Positions 16,170 through 25,261 of a DNA stretch of 64,000 nucleotides are shown here, one piece after another. This DNA comes from an uncultured Fibrobacter sp. Its GTDB lineage: Bacteria > Fibrobacterota > Fibrobacteria > Fibrobacterales > Fibrobacteraceae. How positions within the stretch are numbered: position 1 is the stretch's first letter; each line of letters opens with the position of its first letter. A model generated the notes under the pieces. It searched no databases and had not been told where the DNA came from. It was given only the letters and a program-made list of their open reading frames with translations. A program made the translations under genes and the position numbers. The stretch covers positions 75,787 through 139,786 of the forward strand of contig NZ_ONDD01000004.1 of NCBI RefSeq assembly GCF_900316465.1, written 5' to 3'.

Positions 16170-17327
16170 ATGAATTTTAAAGCAAAGTCGGCGGTATTCA
16201 CTTCCGCCATTGCATTGTCCATGATGCTTGCCGCTTGTGGCAGCGATGACAATTCGTCGAATGTGGAGCGCGATGAAGGTAGCTCTTCGAGCGTTAAAGA
16301 ATCTTCTTCTTCAGTCGAAGAATCCTCGTCTTCTTCTGCTCCGGATCTTCCGAAGGGCTTGCGAGCTGCAACTTTGGATGATCTTGAAAAGAACATGACC
16401 CTTGGTGAAATGTTCGGAACGCAGATTTATCTTGCATCCGGTGCCAAGCAGGGTGTGTTTTCTATCTGGATTCCCGATACGGCATGGATTGCTGTCCGCT
16501 CGAATTTCGAAAACGGCGTGATTGAATACGGCAAGTCCAACGGTTCGTATATGGGAATTGATTCGAAGGCTTCGGACGAAATGCAGAAGTTCTTCGAAAA
16601 ATCCGGTAAGCTCCAGTTTGTCGTCAAGGACGAAAAGAAACTTCAGGTCTCGATCAACGATGGCGACTATATCGATGTCGAAAAGGCCAATGTGCCAATC
16701 TCCTCGAACTGGATTTCGGACGGAACCCAGTTGCAGGGCGTCAAGCTTTCTTGCAAGAATGGCGACACCAAGCAGGTTTATTCGTTCTACAAGGGCCGCT
16801 ATGTTGTTGAAGAAACGGTCAAGGAAGAATCTAGCTGGTCTGCGGGCTATTACGATATCGAACGCAGCCACTTGCTGATGCTCCCGGTGTTCTTCGATCA
16901 GGCGGTGTATTCGCTGGTATCGGCTCAGGTCAGCACCGAATTCAACCTGAATATGGATACGGGTGAATCCTACAAGTGCGAAAAGTCCTCGATCAAATAT
17001 AAGGATATCGACAAGGAAGCCTTGGCTGGCGAATGGGTTGCTCCTGAAAAGGGCCTTGACTGGACGCTTACGCTCAAAAAGTCGGGCGATTACTCCGTTG
17101 TCGCCAAGAAGGGCGCCAATACTGAAGAACTGAAGTCCGGCATTTGGGATGTCTATGGCGATATCCTTGTGCTCAAGAACTCCAGCTGCATGCGCCCGAG
17201 CGAATGCGCCTCGGCGGTCAAGGGCTCTATCGAAGGCTTTGACGCCAAGAAGGGCTTCACCTTCAACCACGATGACGACGATACTCCGGCAGTGCCCACG
17301 ACCTGGACGCTCCCGCAGTATGAATAA
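16170..17327 (+). CDS. Ser-linker lipoprotein with lipocalin-like C-terminus, function unknown
   Basis: 385 residues from the ATG at 16170 (GAGGT upstream and a promoter in place); a longer in-frame reading from 16077 is rejected because it buries the signal peptide. Lipobox MMLAAC with Cys about residue 20, then a Ser/Glu linker of clustered SSSS runs (about residues 30-58) typical of Fibrobacter surface lipoproteins. The mature part is beta-rich; the segment GEWVAPEKGLDWTLTLKKSG through SGIWDVYGDILVLKNSSC resembles a lipocalin-like fold. Paired cysteines may form disulfides. Likely outer-membrane anchored. No enzyme motif is seen. Confidence 0.75.
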   Translation: MNFKAKSAVFTSAIALSMMLAACGSDDNSSNVERDEGSSSSVKESSSSVEESSSSSAPDLPKGLRAATLDDLEKNMTLGEMFGTQIYLASGAKQGVFSIWIPDTAWIAVRSNFENGVIEYGKSNGSYMGIDSKASDEMQKFFEKSGKLQFVVKDEKKLQVSINDGDYIDVEKANVPISSNWISDGTQLQGVKLSCKNGDTKQVYSFYKGRYVVEETVKEESSWSAGYYDIERSHLLMLPVFFDQAVYSLVSAQVSTEFNLNMDTGESYKCEKSSIKYKDIDKEALAGEWVAPEKGLDWTLTLKKSGDYSVVAKKGANTEELKSGIWDVYGDILVLKNSSCMRPSECASAVKGSIEGFDAKKGFTFNHDDDDTPAVPTTWTLPQYE

Positions 17328-17356
17328 GCGTCGATGAACGAACTTTTCTAGAAAAC

Positions 17357-17386
17357 AAAACGCTCCGCTTCAAAGCGGGGCGTTTT
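17357..17386. terminator. bidirectional intrinsic terminator
   Basis: 13-pair stem (17357-17369 with 17374-17386, one T-G pair), AAAA on one flank and TTTT on the other, between the convergent lipoprotein and slyD genes. Confidence 0.85.
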
Positions 17387-17412
17387 AAATTTTTTAGAGG
17401 GCTTGAAAATGA

Positions 17413-17994
17413 TTAGCCGTGGTGCTCGGCGTGGTGTTCGCAGCCGCAGCCGCCCTTGCCGTCGCAGTTTTCCTTGTTGCCATGGCCACCGCATTCGCAT
17501 TCGTGATTGCCTTCGCCATCGCCGCCACAGCAGCAGTGGTGTCCCAGGGGCTTCAGGTCTTCTTCGGTAGCTTCGCGCACGGAAACGACTTCAATGGCGA
17601 AGTTCAGGTTCTGGCCAGCGAGTTCGTGGTTGGCGTCGATGACGGCGGTCTTTTCAGAAACGGATTTCACGCGGATCGGCATCGGGCCGGCCGGAGTCTG
17701 GGCGTAGAACATCATGCCTTCGACAACCTTGTCGACACCCTGGAAAACGTCCAGCGGGACTTCCTGAGTCATTTCTTCGTTGTATTCGCCGTAGCCTTCG
17801 GACGGAATCACCTTGACGTCGAACTTGTCGCCCACATCGTGGCCGACCATTGCCTTTTCGAGACCGACCACGATCATGTGGGCGCCCTGAATGTACTGCA
17901 GCGGTTCGCGGCCTTCGGAGGAATCGATGACCTTGCCTTCGTCGGAGGTCAGGGTGTAGTGCATCTGGACAACGGTCTTGTCAGCAATCTTCAT
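17413..17994 (-). CDS. slyD: FKBP-type peptidyl-prolyl isomerase SlyD
   Basis: 193 residues. N-terminal FKBP half (VVQMHYTLTSDEGKVIDSS, then EPLQYIQGAHMIVVGLEKA) with the IF (insert-in-flap) chaperone domain between, and ANHELAGQNLNFAIEVVSV at the end of the fold. The C-terminal 45 residues are rich in Cys, His and Gly (HHCCCGGDG, CECGGHGN, CGCEHHAEHH), the metal-binding tail that in E. coli SlyD stores nickel for hydrogenase assembly. Cytoplasmic. AAAGGA precedes the start at 17994. A TATATT box lies about 50 bases upstream on the same strand. Confidence 0.95.
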   Translation of the reverse strand: MKIADKTVVQMHYTLTSDEGKVIDSSEGREPLQYIQGAHMIVVGLEKAMVGHDVGDKFDVKVIPSEGYGEYNEEMTQEVPLDVFQGVDKVVEGMMFYAQTPAGPMPIRVKSVSEKTAVIDANHELAGQNLNFAIEVVSVREATEEDLKPLGHHCCCGGDGEGNHECECGGHGNKENCDGKGGCGCEHHAEHHG

Positions 17995-18057
17995 AGAAAA
18001 TCCTTTGTTTGATTTGGCGAGGTGCCGTAAGAATGGATGTGCAAATATAGTAAAAAA

Positions 18058-20187
18058 CTATTGCTTTTGATTTTCGGGCGAGGGGATAAATCGCACAACG
18101 TCGGTGCTACCGTTCTTTTGCGTAAGCGTCGGCGGTAATTTTTTACCGAATCCCTGGAACTTGAGGCGTTCCTTGCGGATACCCTTTTTGACGAGATAGT
18201 TGTAAATGAATTCGGCGCGTTCGTTCGAAATTTGTTCAGCCCGTTCGCCCGAGGCTTCGCTTGCGGAACACTGGATTTCCAGATTCATGGGGTATTGCCG
18301 CATGTAGTATACGATATCGTTAAGAGCGGTGTAGCTGGAATTTACAAGAACGGTATCCTGGCCCTTGAATCGGATATGCTTTGCAAATGTGTTGAAGTTG
18401 TGTCTCTGGTTGGTGGGACAGCCTGAAATATCGATAAAGGTATTGGGCGCGGTACCCGGGCATTGGTCGGCCCAGTCGGCGATACCGTCTCCGTCGGAAT
18501 CGAGGGGGCAGCCGAGACTGTCGATCGGGGCGCCTTCAGGTGTGCCTGGGCATTTGTCTTCTTCGTCAAAGATTCCGTCACCATCCTGGTCTATGCGGCA
18601 GCCGAGGATGTTGACCATGACACCTTCGGGTGTGTCGGCGCATTCGTCCTTCGTGTCGGGAACGCCGTCTTTGTCGGAATCGAGCGGACAGCCCGATTCG
18701 CCGACTTGTTCGCCGAGCTTACTGTTGGGGCACTTGTCGATGTCGTCGGGGACTCCGTCGCCATCGAAGTCGCGGGGGCAGCCGTTCTTGTCGATTGAAA
18801 TGCCTTCGGGGGTATCGGGGCATTGGTCAATTTCGTTGGGAATGCCGTCTTTATCCTGGTCCAAGGGGCATCCGTCTCTTCCGACGGGTTCTCCGTGCGG
18901 AGTCTCGTGGCATTTGTCGTTGTTGTCGTCAATGCCGTCGCCATCGGTGTCGAGCATGCAACCAGTAGAATCGACTGCAAAGCCGTTTGTCGTATTGGGG
19001 CACTTGTCGAGGTAATCGGCAACGCCGTCTTTGTCGTGGTCGAGGGGACAACCATTGTAATCGACTTCAAGGCCTGTGGGCGTATTCGGGCAAAGGTCCA
19101 CGATGTTGAGGATTCCGTCCTGGTCTTCGTCAACAGGGCATCCGCGGGGGTTTACCTTTTGGCCTTTAAACGTATTCGGGCACATGTCCTTACGGTCAAT
19201 GACGCCGTCGTTGTCGTCGTCGCCCCAGCTTAGATTGAATACCTTGCTAAGGCTGATGGCAATGGCGACTTCAGGTGAGCCTGATGTCTTGTAACGCAAG
19301 TTCTCGTCGCCCGATTTTAGGTTGACGGGTAAAGCGTCTTCGATGTCGAGCTCCTTGAAGTAATGGAAGCCCACATCGCCCGAAAGCGTGAGGTATGCGT
19401 CGTAAGGCAAGTGCAGTCGCAAGCCCGGAGTCAGCCTGAAGGGGCTATTCAAGAAATGGTAGCTCATGCGCGTAGAACGCATAGGCGTTTCGCCCGAAGC
19501 TTCGAATATCAGCGTAAGGGTCTTTTCGGGGAAGATGTTGAAGCCGGCGCCCCAAAGGAGGTATTTTCCCTTTTCGCCGAAATCGCTTAAAAGACCTATG
19601 TAACCGTTAATGGTCAAGTACTGCTTGAGGTCAAACGAAAAATGGGCGTTTACATTGGCGGCAGCGTAATTCGAGGTGAATGCGTACGTTTCGTCGTCTG
19701 ATTTGACATACCAGCGGTGTCTTGGGCGGAACCCTTTTTCAGTAGAACCTGTCGGTGCAAAAAGTTCACCGCTAAGACCCAGGTAAAACCATTCGTTTAC
19801 GGGAATGGAACCTTTAGCGGACAAATGCAGGTCGCCGAGACCGAAACCGTCCAAATCCGTATTGCTGATATCGCCTTCGTAATGGAAGGGTAAAGAAAAG
19901 CCTAGTTCAAGGTTGTCCAAGACGGCGAAACTCGCGTAAAAGGTTTCGTCGTTCGAGGGCGTGTTCTTTTCAAGATTGACGAAGTTGCCTTTGCTGTCGG
20001 TGTAGCTTCCGTCCAAGCTCAAGGGGTTTCCGTCGCTCACCATTTCGAAAGCGCCAGAAATGTAAAGAAATCCTTGTGGAAGAGTCTTTGCCGATGGGGC
20101 GTGAATGCCGCTCGTTGACCTTACGATTCCTACCTGAGCCAAGGCAGGAATACACATTAGGCTTAATGCGGCAAACAGCTTCTTCAT
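18058..20187 (-). CDS. OmpA-family outer-membrane protein with thrombospondin type-3 repeats
   Basis: 709 residues. Signal peptide MKKLFAALSLMCIPALAQ. Residues about 20-315 look like a beta-barrel (aromatic/Gly strands, LELGFSLPFHYEGD). Then nine calcium-binding type-3 repeats of the form DxDxDGxxDxxDxC, each followed by P-N/D-T and G-C-P spacing (about residues 323-600). The final 100 residues are an OmpA-like peptidoglycan-binding domain (LNDIVYYMRQYPMNLEIQ, SNERAEFIYNYLVKKGI, KFQGFGKK). It should tether the outer membrane to the wall through a rigid calcium-loaded stalk. Divergent from the small membrane gene at 20254. Confidence 0.9.
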   Translation of the reverse strand: MKKLFAALSLMCIPALAQVGIVRSTSGIHAPSAKTLPQGFLYISGAFEMVSDGNPLSLDGSYTDSKGNFVNLEKNTPSNDETFYASFAVLDNLELGFSLPFHYEGDISNTDLDGFGLGDLHLSAKGSIPVNEWFYLGLSGELFAPTGSTEKGFRPRHRWYVKSDDETYAFTSNYAAANVNAHFSFDLKQYLTINGYIGLLSDFGEKGKYLLWGAGFNIFPEKTLTLIFEASGETPMRSTRMSYHFLNSPFRLTPGLRLHLPYDAYLTLSGDVGFHYFKELDIEDALPVNLKSGDENLRYKTSGSPEVAIAISLSKVFNLSWGDDDNDGVIDRKDMCPNTFKGQKVNPRGCPVDEDQDGILNIVDLCPNTPTGLEVDYNGCPLDHDKDGVADYLDKCPNTTNGFAVDSTGCMLDTDGDGIDDNNDKCHETPHGEPVGRDGCPLDQDKDGIPNEIDQCPDTPEGISIDKNGCPRDFDGDGVPDDIDKCPNSKLGEQVGESGCPLDSDKDGVPDTKDECADTPEGVMVNILGCRIDQDGDGIFDEEDKCPGTPEGAPIDSLGCPLDSDGDGIADWADQCPGTAPNTFIDISGCPTNQRHNFNTFAKHIRFKGQDTVLVNSSYTALNDIVYYMRQYPMNLEIQCSASEASGERAEQISNERAEFIYNYLVKKGIRKERLKFQGFGKKLPPTLTQKNGSTDVVRFIPSPENQKQ

Positions 20188-20253
20188 AATCCGCTGTATA
20201 ACATAGAAATTTAACGGATAAAGAAATTGCTATTTGTTATATTTAACCCCGCA

Positions 20254-20412
20254 ATGAATGAATCGAATGAAAAACAGGAACTGCCGTCTTGGCATCGTAA
20301 GGCGCAAAAGGCCTACCGCGTAAACCGTATCATCATTATTTTGCAAATGGTTGCTGCGTTTGTCTTGGCAGGTGTTATCTGGTTTGGTGTGGAACGCGTG
20401 ACAGGCAATTGA
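20254..20412 (+). CDS. small single-pass membrane protein, 52 residues
   Basis: Starts at the ATG at 20254; no Shine-Dalgarno, but TATATTTA lies at 20238-20245. The N-terminal half is charged (NESNEKQELPSWHRKAQKAY) and the C-terminal half is one membrane helix (IIIILQMVAAFVLAGVIWFG). A cytoplasmic N-terminus is likely from the positive charges. It lies 32 bases before mltD and may share its transcript. No family is recognised. Coding potential is supported by composition and context only. Confidence 0.5.
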   Translation: MNESNEKQELPSWHRKAQKAYRVNRIIIILQMVAAFVLAGVIWFGVERVTGN

Positions 20413-20444
20413 GTGGCCTGTAATTAGGTGTCTGGAATTTTTTG

Positions 20445-22688
20445 ATGAGATTTTTCTTTTTTGGCATAGCATCTTTATTTGTATTGTTGGTGTCCGGTTG
20501 CGCAAGCAAGCCCGATATGACGCCCAAGGTTGATTCTGCAAATCCGTCTGATACGGAATCTTTTTCGGAACGGGCCCTCAAAGAAAAAATCTCGGATTCC
20601 CTTGCAATTCGCCCTTCTTGGACCTATTACCAGTATGCTTTGCAGGCCATGGATAACCAGGAATGGCTCCTGGCCAGACATTACCTGGATGAATCGTTGA
20701 GGCAGCTGGTCTCTGAAAGGTTTGATTCGACCTATAAGAATGTTTCTGCCGCAGAAGATTCGGCCTACCGTGTCAAAATGCCGCTTCGTATTGTTCGCGC
20801 TCTTGACGAAGTTTACCCCAATGTGGCTGAACTTGGCGAAAATGCCGAAAGTTTTGTGAGAAACGAAGTCTCGATCGAAGGTGTGGACGCCCTTGACGAA
20901 AGTGAAGCCGATAGCGCCGCCTTGCTTGTGATTGAAAGTTTCTTGGATACGCTCGATGTGTCGCAGTTTACGCTTCCGGTACGGTTTAACGAACGCGTGC
21001 TGCAAGAAATCTACTATATGACCAATTCTGCTCGAGCCTTTATGTCGGGCTCGTTGAACCGAAAGACCGCCTATGATTCGCTGATTTATGCCCAGCTTGA
21101 TGCGGCTAAAATGCCCCGCGACTTGATTTACCTTGCCCTTGTGGAATCGGGCTTCAAACTCAAGGCTTACAGCCGAGCCAAGGCTTCTGGCATGTGGCAG
21201 TTCATTCCGGAAACAGGCAAGCGTTACGGGCTTGAAGTGGATTACTGGGTTGACATGCGCCGCAATCCGGAACTGGCGACGATGGCTGCCCTCAAGTACT
21301 TGAACCGCTTGCACGATGAATTTGGCGACTGGCTTTTGGCTATGGCTGCCTACAACTGCGGTGAAGGCCGCGTGCGCAGGCTCCTTCGCGAAATGCAGGA
21401 AGATTCTACTCGCGATACATCTGTCGCGGTGACTTATTGGGATTTGGAACTCCCGAAAGAAACCATGCGCTATGTGCCGAGAATTCTTGCGGCTATGGTA
21501 ATCGGTCATTATCCGGAGCAGTATGAAATGACGGTCGAACAGACGTACCGCCCCGATTTCGATACTGTAACCGTATTTGATTCGTTCCCGCTCGAAGAAG
21601 TGGCCAAGCTTTTGAAGGTGACCGAAGATACGCTTCGCAGCCTGAATATGGAACTGGTGAAGTGGTGTACGCCGCCGAACAAGGAATCTTACCTGTTGCG
21701 CTTGCCGGTCGGAACCCGAACCGCATTTGTCGATGGCTACGACAAGATGGAAAAGAACAGCTTCTCTAGCTGGCACCATCACAAGGTTCGTAAAGGTGAA
21801 AACCTCGGTATGATTGCTCGCCAATACGGCATCAAGGTGTCTGAATTGCAGCAGGCGAACGACATGAAGAGCACTCGCATTCGTGCCGGTCAGTCTTTGC
21901 TTATTCCAATCAAGGTGACGCCGAAACCCAAGGCTAATAAGGGCAAGAAACCGCACAAGGTCCGCACCTATATCGTGCAGTCCGGCGATGATGTGGCCTC
22001 TGTGGCACGCAAGTTCGGCATTTCGCAGGATTCCGTTCGCGCATGGAATTCCCTGGACGTTGCCGCGGTCATAAAGTCGGGTGATACCTTGATGGTTTCT
22101 AAACCCGAACCGATACCCCAGGTTGAAAGCGAACGTCCGCAAAAGGACCGCCCCAAGATTTCGAAGGGCGAAAAGTATGCCGTTCGTGAAGGTGATACCT
22201 TTGCCGACATTGCAAAATCTTATGGAGTGCCTGTCGTGATGCTGATGCAGGCAAACCAGGGCTTTAGCCGCCGCCTTACCGTGGGCGATTCCCTGGTGAT
22301 TCCGGAATACGTGAAGAAAAAGGGCGAAAAGAAGCCCGCCAAGTCTGAATCTAAGCCGGCCGCCAAGAAGACCTCTAACGAAAAGGTCTCTGTCTATGTC
22401 GTGCAGCAGGGCGATAACCTTAGTAGCATTTCCCGCAAGTTCGGCACCACTGTGGCTAAGATCCAGGAACTCAACAATATGGGTAAGTCCACGAGCTTAA
22501 GTGTCGGTCAAAAGTTGAAGGTCGCTTCTGCTCCTGAAGCCGAATACAAGATTCATTCTGTCAGAAAGGGCGAGGGCCTTTGGGATATCGCTCGCCAATA
22601 CAATGTGACCATCGAAGATATCGTCAAGTGGAATGACTTGAAGGATACCAAGATCAAGATGGGTGAAAAGCTTAAGATTAAGAAATAG
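20445..22688 (+). CDS. mltD: membrane-bound lytic murein transglycosylase D-like with five LysM domains
   Basis: 747 residues from the ATG at 20445. Lipobox VSGC (Cys about residue 20). The SLT catalytic domain lies at about residues 195-370: ALVESGF carries the catalytic Glu, followed by SGMWQFIPETGKRYGL and AMAAYNCGEGRVRR. Five LysM domains follow (starting about HHKVRKGENLG, RTYIVQSGDD, KYAVREGDTF, VYVVQQGDNL, HSVRKGEGLW), separated by Lys/Pro/Ala linkers, more than the two of E. coli MltD. It cleaves peptidoglycan glycan strands, forming 1,6-anhydroMurNAc ends, from the inner face of the outer membrane. The N-terminal 180 residues are a helical extension without known function. Confidence 0.92.
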   Translation: MRFFFFGIASLFVLLVSGCASKPDMTPKVDSANPSDTESFSERALKEKISDSLAIRPSWTYYQYALQAMDNQEWLLARHYLDESLRQLVSERFDSTYKNVSAAEDSAYRVKMPLRIVRALDEVYPNVAELGENAESFVRNEVSIEGVDALDESEADSAALLVIESFLDTLDVSQFTLPVRFNERVLQEIYYMTNSARAFMSGSLNRKTAYDSLIYAQLDAAKMPRDLIYLALVESGFKLKAYSRAKASGMWQFIPETGKRYGLEVDYWVDMRRNPELATMAALKYLNRLHDEFGDWLLAMAAYNCGEGRVRRLLREMQEDSTRDTSVAVTYWDLELPKETMRYVPRILAAMVIGHYPEQYEMTVEQTYRPDFDTVTVFDSFPLEEVAKLLKVTEDTLRSLNMELVKWCTPPNKESYLLRLPVGTRTAFVDGYDKMEKNSFSSWHHHKVRKGENLGMIARQYGIKVSELQQANDMKSTRIRAGQSLLIPIKVTPKPKANKGKKPHKVRTYIVQSGDDVASVARKFGISQDSVRAWNSLDVAAVIKSGDTLMVSKPEPIPQVESERPQKDRPKISKGEKYAVREGDTFADIAKSYGVPVVMLMQANQGFSRRLTVGDSLVIPEYVKKKGEKKPAKSESKPAAKKTSNEKVSVYVVQQGDNLSSISRKFGTTVAKIQELNNMGKSTSLSVGQKLKVASAPEAEYKIHSVRKGEGLWDIARQYNVTIEDIVKWNDLKDTKIKMGEKLKIKK

Positions 22689-22709
22689 GCTTTCTTAGAA
22701 AAATTCCTG

Positions 22710-23480
22710 TTAGAACAGCGTGATTCCGAGGCTTACGTAAGGCTGGAAATACGTGGTGTAATCCAACATGAATTCGTCATTTTCGCGGACTTCTCCGGTT
22801 TTACGCTCGAAATAAGTGTGGAAGTATTCGTGGTTGTTACGGAAACCGCCCGAAAGGAAGAATCCGTGCCAAGCGGTACGGATGCCGGCACCGTAAGCGT
22901 ACCCGTAGATGGCGGGCGAGGTGAATTTGGTGTCGTCGGCAAAGAAAGTCTTGCCGAATACGGCGCCGCCGAAGGCGTAAAGCTTGATCATGAATTGGTG
23001 CTTGTAGTTCATCACCAGCGGTAGCGCAAGGTCAAATCCCAGCTGGAAAAGGGCGGTGTGGATTTCGTGTCGGCCTTCGATGTCGCTGGAATCGAAGGGG
23101 GCTTCAAAGAAATCGTCCCAGTCTTCAAGGTCATTGTAGGCGGCGTCCCTGTTGCGCGGCTTGTGGCTCACTCCTAGGTACTGGTAGCCCGCCATCAGGT
23201 AAATGTCGAACCATTCCGTGAGGGGGAGGCTACCCGAGGCGCCGTAAATGTAGGTGTTGTCGACCGTGATCGTGTGCTTTCTCCCGTTTACTTTGTAGGA
23301 GTAATCCACGTTTTTCATCTTGATATTATTGAATTCAAGGTAGGGCCCGAAAGATCCCCGGTCTTCGAAATCCTTGTAGTCGCTGTCGGTAGAGGCCGCC
23401 ATGGTAGTGTCGATGACCAGACGGTCGGCAAAAGTGAGGGTGCTGAAAAGCAAAATCAGACTTAAAATTCTCTTTCTCAT
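22710..23480 (-). CDS. hypothetical outer-membrane beta-barrel protein
   Basis: 256 residues with a signal peptide (RILSLILLFSTLTFADR). The mature part has alternating aromatic/polar strands, Gly turns, and ends in an aromatic residue (YVSLGITLF), which is the outer-membrane barrel C-terminal signature. Acidic loops (NDLEDWDDFFEAPFDSSD) may face outside. No family is recognised. TATATT on the minus strand (23487-23492) lies 6 bases before the ATG with no Shine-Dalgarno, so the mRNA may be nearly leaderless. Convergent with mltD. Confidence 0.7.
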   Translation of the reverse strand: MRKRILSLILLFSTLTFADRLVIDTTMAASTDSDYKDFEDRGSFGPYLEFNNIKMKNVDYSYKVNGRKHTITVDNTYIYGASGSLPLTEWFDIYLMAGYQYLGVSHKPRNRDAAYNDLEDWDDFFEAPFDSSDIEGRHEIHTALFQLGFDLALPLVMNYKHQFMIKLYAFGGAVFGKTFFADDTKFTSPAIYGYAYGAGIRTAWHGFFLSGGFRNNHEYFHTYFERKTGEVRENDEFMLDYTTYFQPYVSLGITLF

Positions 23481-23646
23481 GTCTTAAATATAAAAGGATT
23501 GCTTAAAAACGAGAAAAAGGGCTGTGGAGGTGTGGGGGATATTTTGGTAAAAAAAAGTTGTAATTTGAGTTTTTTTGTGTTAATTGGCTAAAAATTGTTT
23601 ATTTTTTAGACCAAAAATAAGAAAACCTCATTTGGAGCATATTTTT

Positions 23647-24384
23647 ATGAAAAAGCAGTTGTTGGCCCTTTGCGCCGCCACTATGATGATGTCCATGACC
23701 GCTTGCGATAGCAAAATGGACCCGAATGATCCTCAGTCCGTGCGCAAGTACTTGACCAAGCAGCAGATTCCTTTTACCCCGAACCAGTTCGTTTCTTATG
23801 CAGTGAATGGTGATACTGCCAAGATGACGCTCTTCTTGCAGGCTTCTTTTGAAATTGACGCTCCGGCCGACAACGGTAACAATGCTGTGGCTATCGCTGC
23901 CAACAAGGGCAACATGGTTGTGCTTAACTACTTGTTCGAACATGGCGCCAAGGCCGACGTGAAGAACGGCAACGGCGAAGCCGTGCTCGACAACGCCGTG
24001 ATGATGGGCAACAAGGAAGTGGTGAACCGCCTTTTGACCCAGCTCAATGCCGAAGGTGCTGAAAAGCAGACTCTCGGTACGGCTGTGCTCCTCGCCGCAA
24101 AGACCGGTAAGGTTGACATGCTCGAAGTTTTGGCAAATGCCGGTGCTCCGCTGGATTCTCGTAGCGCTGACGGTTACCTCCCGATTCACTGGACCGTGAA
24201 GAATGGTAACTATGATGCCATGATGTTCCTCATCAACAAGGGTGTCGATGTGAACGCCAAGTGCGGTCAGGGCTATTCTGTGCTCGACTGGGCTACCAAC
24301 GAAGGCTACACCCGCTTAATCAAGGCCCTTAAGAAGGCTGGTGCCAAGAATACTCCGCAGTACTTCAAGGATTCCAAGAAGTAA
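23647..24384 (+). CDS. ankyrin-repeat lipoprotein
   Basis: 245 residues from the ATG at 23647 (GGAG upstream). Lipobox SMTAC, Cys about residue 20. From about residue 65 there are five ankyrin-type repeats (for example NAVAIAANKGNMVVLNYLFEHGA, EAVLDNAVMMGNKEVVNRLL, LPIHWTVKNGNYDAMMFLI, VLDWATNEGYTRLIKALKKAG). Ankyrin repeats mediate protein contacts; the lipid anchor puts this one in the periplasm or at the outer membrane. It is monocistronic, with a terminator 38 bases downstream. Confidence 0.85.
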   Translation: MKKQLLALCAATMMMSMTACDSKMDPNDPQSVRKYLTKQQIPFTPNQFVSYAVNGDTAKMTLFLQASFEIDAPADNGNNAVAIAANKGNMVVLNYLFEHGAKADVKNGNGEAVLDNAVMMGNKEVVNRLLTQLNAEGAEKQTLGTAVLLAAKTGKVDMLEVLANAGAPLDSRSADGYLPIHWTVKNGNYDAMMFLINKGVDVNAKCGQGYSVLDWATNEGYTRLIKALKKAGAKNTPQYFKDSKK

Positions 24385-24422
24385 TTCTTGAATTTTACGC
24401 AAATTTCGCGATTTTCTCGCTT

Positions 24423-24450
24423 AGAACCGTGGTCTAGTGGCCGCGGTTCT
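24423..24450 (+). terminator. intrinsic terminator
   Basis: 10-pair stem (24423-24432 with 24441-24450, one T-G pair), 8-base loop, followed by TTGTATTTTTT. Ends the ankyrin lipoprotein transcript just before the TonB operon. Confidence 0.75.
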
Positions 24451-24466
24451 TTGTATTTTTTCGCAT

Positions 24467-25261
24467 ATGAAATTTCATTTACTGACCAAGATATTCCTTT
24501 GCCTGAGCCTTGCGGGTGTTTTTTCGCAGGCGCAGGAAACGGTTGAAAGTGTCCGTCGCCAGATTAAGGCGGTGGAGGCAGAAACAGCCCGCGAAAAATC
24601 GCTCCATGATGCCGAAAAGAAACGCCACGCCGAATTTGTCGAGGTGGGACGCAAAAAGGTGCAGGCGCTCGCGACACAGAACAAGACCTTGAAGGCCGAA
24701 ATCGATTCCCTTAAGGCCGAACTCCAGAATTTGGCTAGTGTCCGTCAAAAATCTTTGGGGACCATCAAGTACTTCGAAAATCGTAAGGCAAAGTATGGCG
24801 AATCCCTGGCCTTGGTAATCGATTCCTTGGTGCCGGTATTTGAATCGGATTTCCCGTACCGTAACGAAGAAACCGTCAAGAGCGTGCAAGAAATTGCAGG
24901 CCAGCTCCATAAGGGGTTGATTGAAGCAGACGATGGCTTGAATCGCGTGCTCGAAGTTTTTTATGACCGCATTCGCTTGGGATACACGACCGAAGTGTAC
25001 AAGGGATTCTTGCAGGTAGATGCCCGCAGTGTTCCGGGAACTTTCTTGCGTTATGGTGCTGTCGCCTCGGTATTCGTGAGCAATGACGGCAACGATGTGC
25101 TGTGGCTTAGTCGGACAAGCGATGGCGGTTATGCCTGGAACAACGTGTCCGATGACCTTTCCATGCGTACTGTGTTGAAGGACGTGATGAAGGTGGCCGA
25201 AGGGAAAACCGCTCCGAGACTTGTCTTGATTCCGGTGACGATTCCGAAGGAGGGCAAGTAA
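24467..25261 (+). CDS. DUF3450-family periplasmic coiled-coil protein of a TonB operon
   Basis: 264 residues from the ATG at 24467. Signal peptide (KIFLCLSLAGVFSQAQ), long coiled coil (about residues 22-110, VRRQIKAVEAETAREKSLHD through LKAEIDSLKAELQNL), then the globular part with GYTTEVYKGFLQV and LRYGAVASVFVSNDG that marks DUF3450. This family is encoded at the head of TonB2-like operons next to TtpC-type proteins and is thought to sit in the periplasm as part of the energy-transduction complex. Its stop is directly followed by the next ATG. First gene of a tightly packed six-gene operon. Confidence 0.85.
   Translation: MKFHLLTKIFLCLSLAGVFSQAQETVESVRRQIKAVEAETAREKSLHDAEKKRHAEFVEVGRKKVQALATQNKTLKAEIDSLKAELQNLASVRQKSLGTIKYFENRKAKYGESLALVIDSLVPVFESDFPYRNEETVKSVQEIAGQLHKGLIEADDGLNRVLEVFYDRIRLGYTTEVYKGFLQVDARSVPGTFLRYGAVASVFVSNDGNDVLWLSRTSDGGYAWNNVSDDLSMRTVLKDVMKVAEGKTAPRLVLIPVTIPKEGK

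Noticed and set aside
20475..22142. Minus-strand frame of 555 codons opposite mltD
   Set aside because: The plus strand encodes a complete transglycosylase with LysM repeats; this frame is its reverse-complement shadow.
24423..24450. tRNA-like stem-loop
   Set aside because: It is a single hairpin of 28 bases followed by a T tract; no other cloverleaf arms can be drawn.
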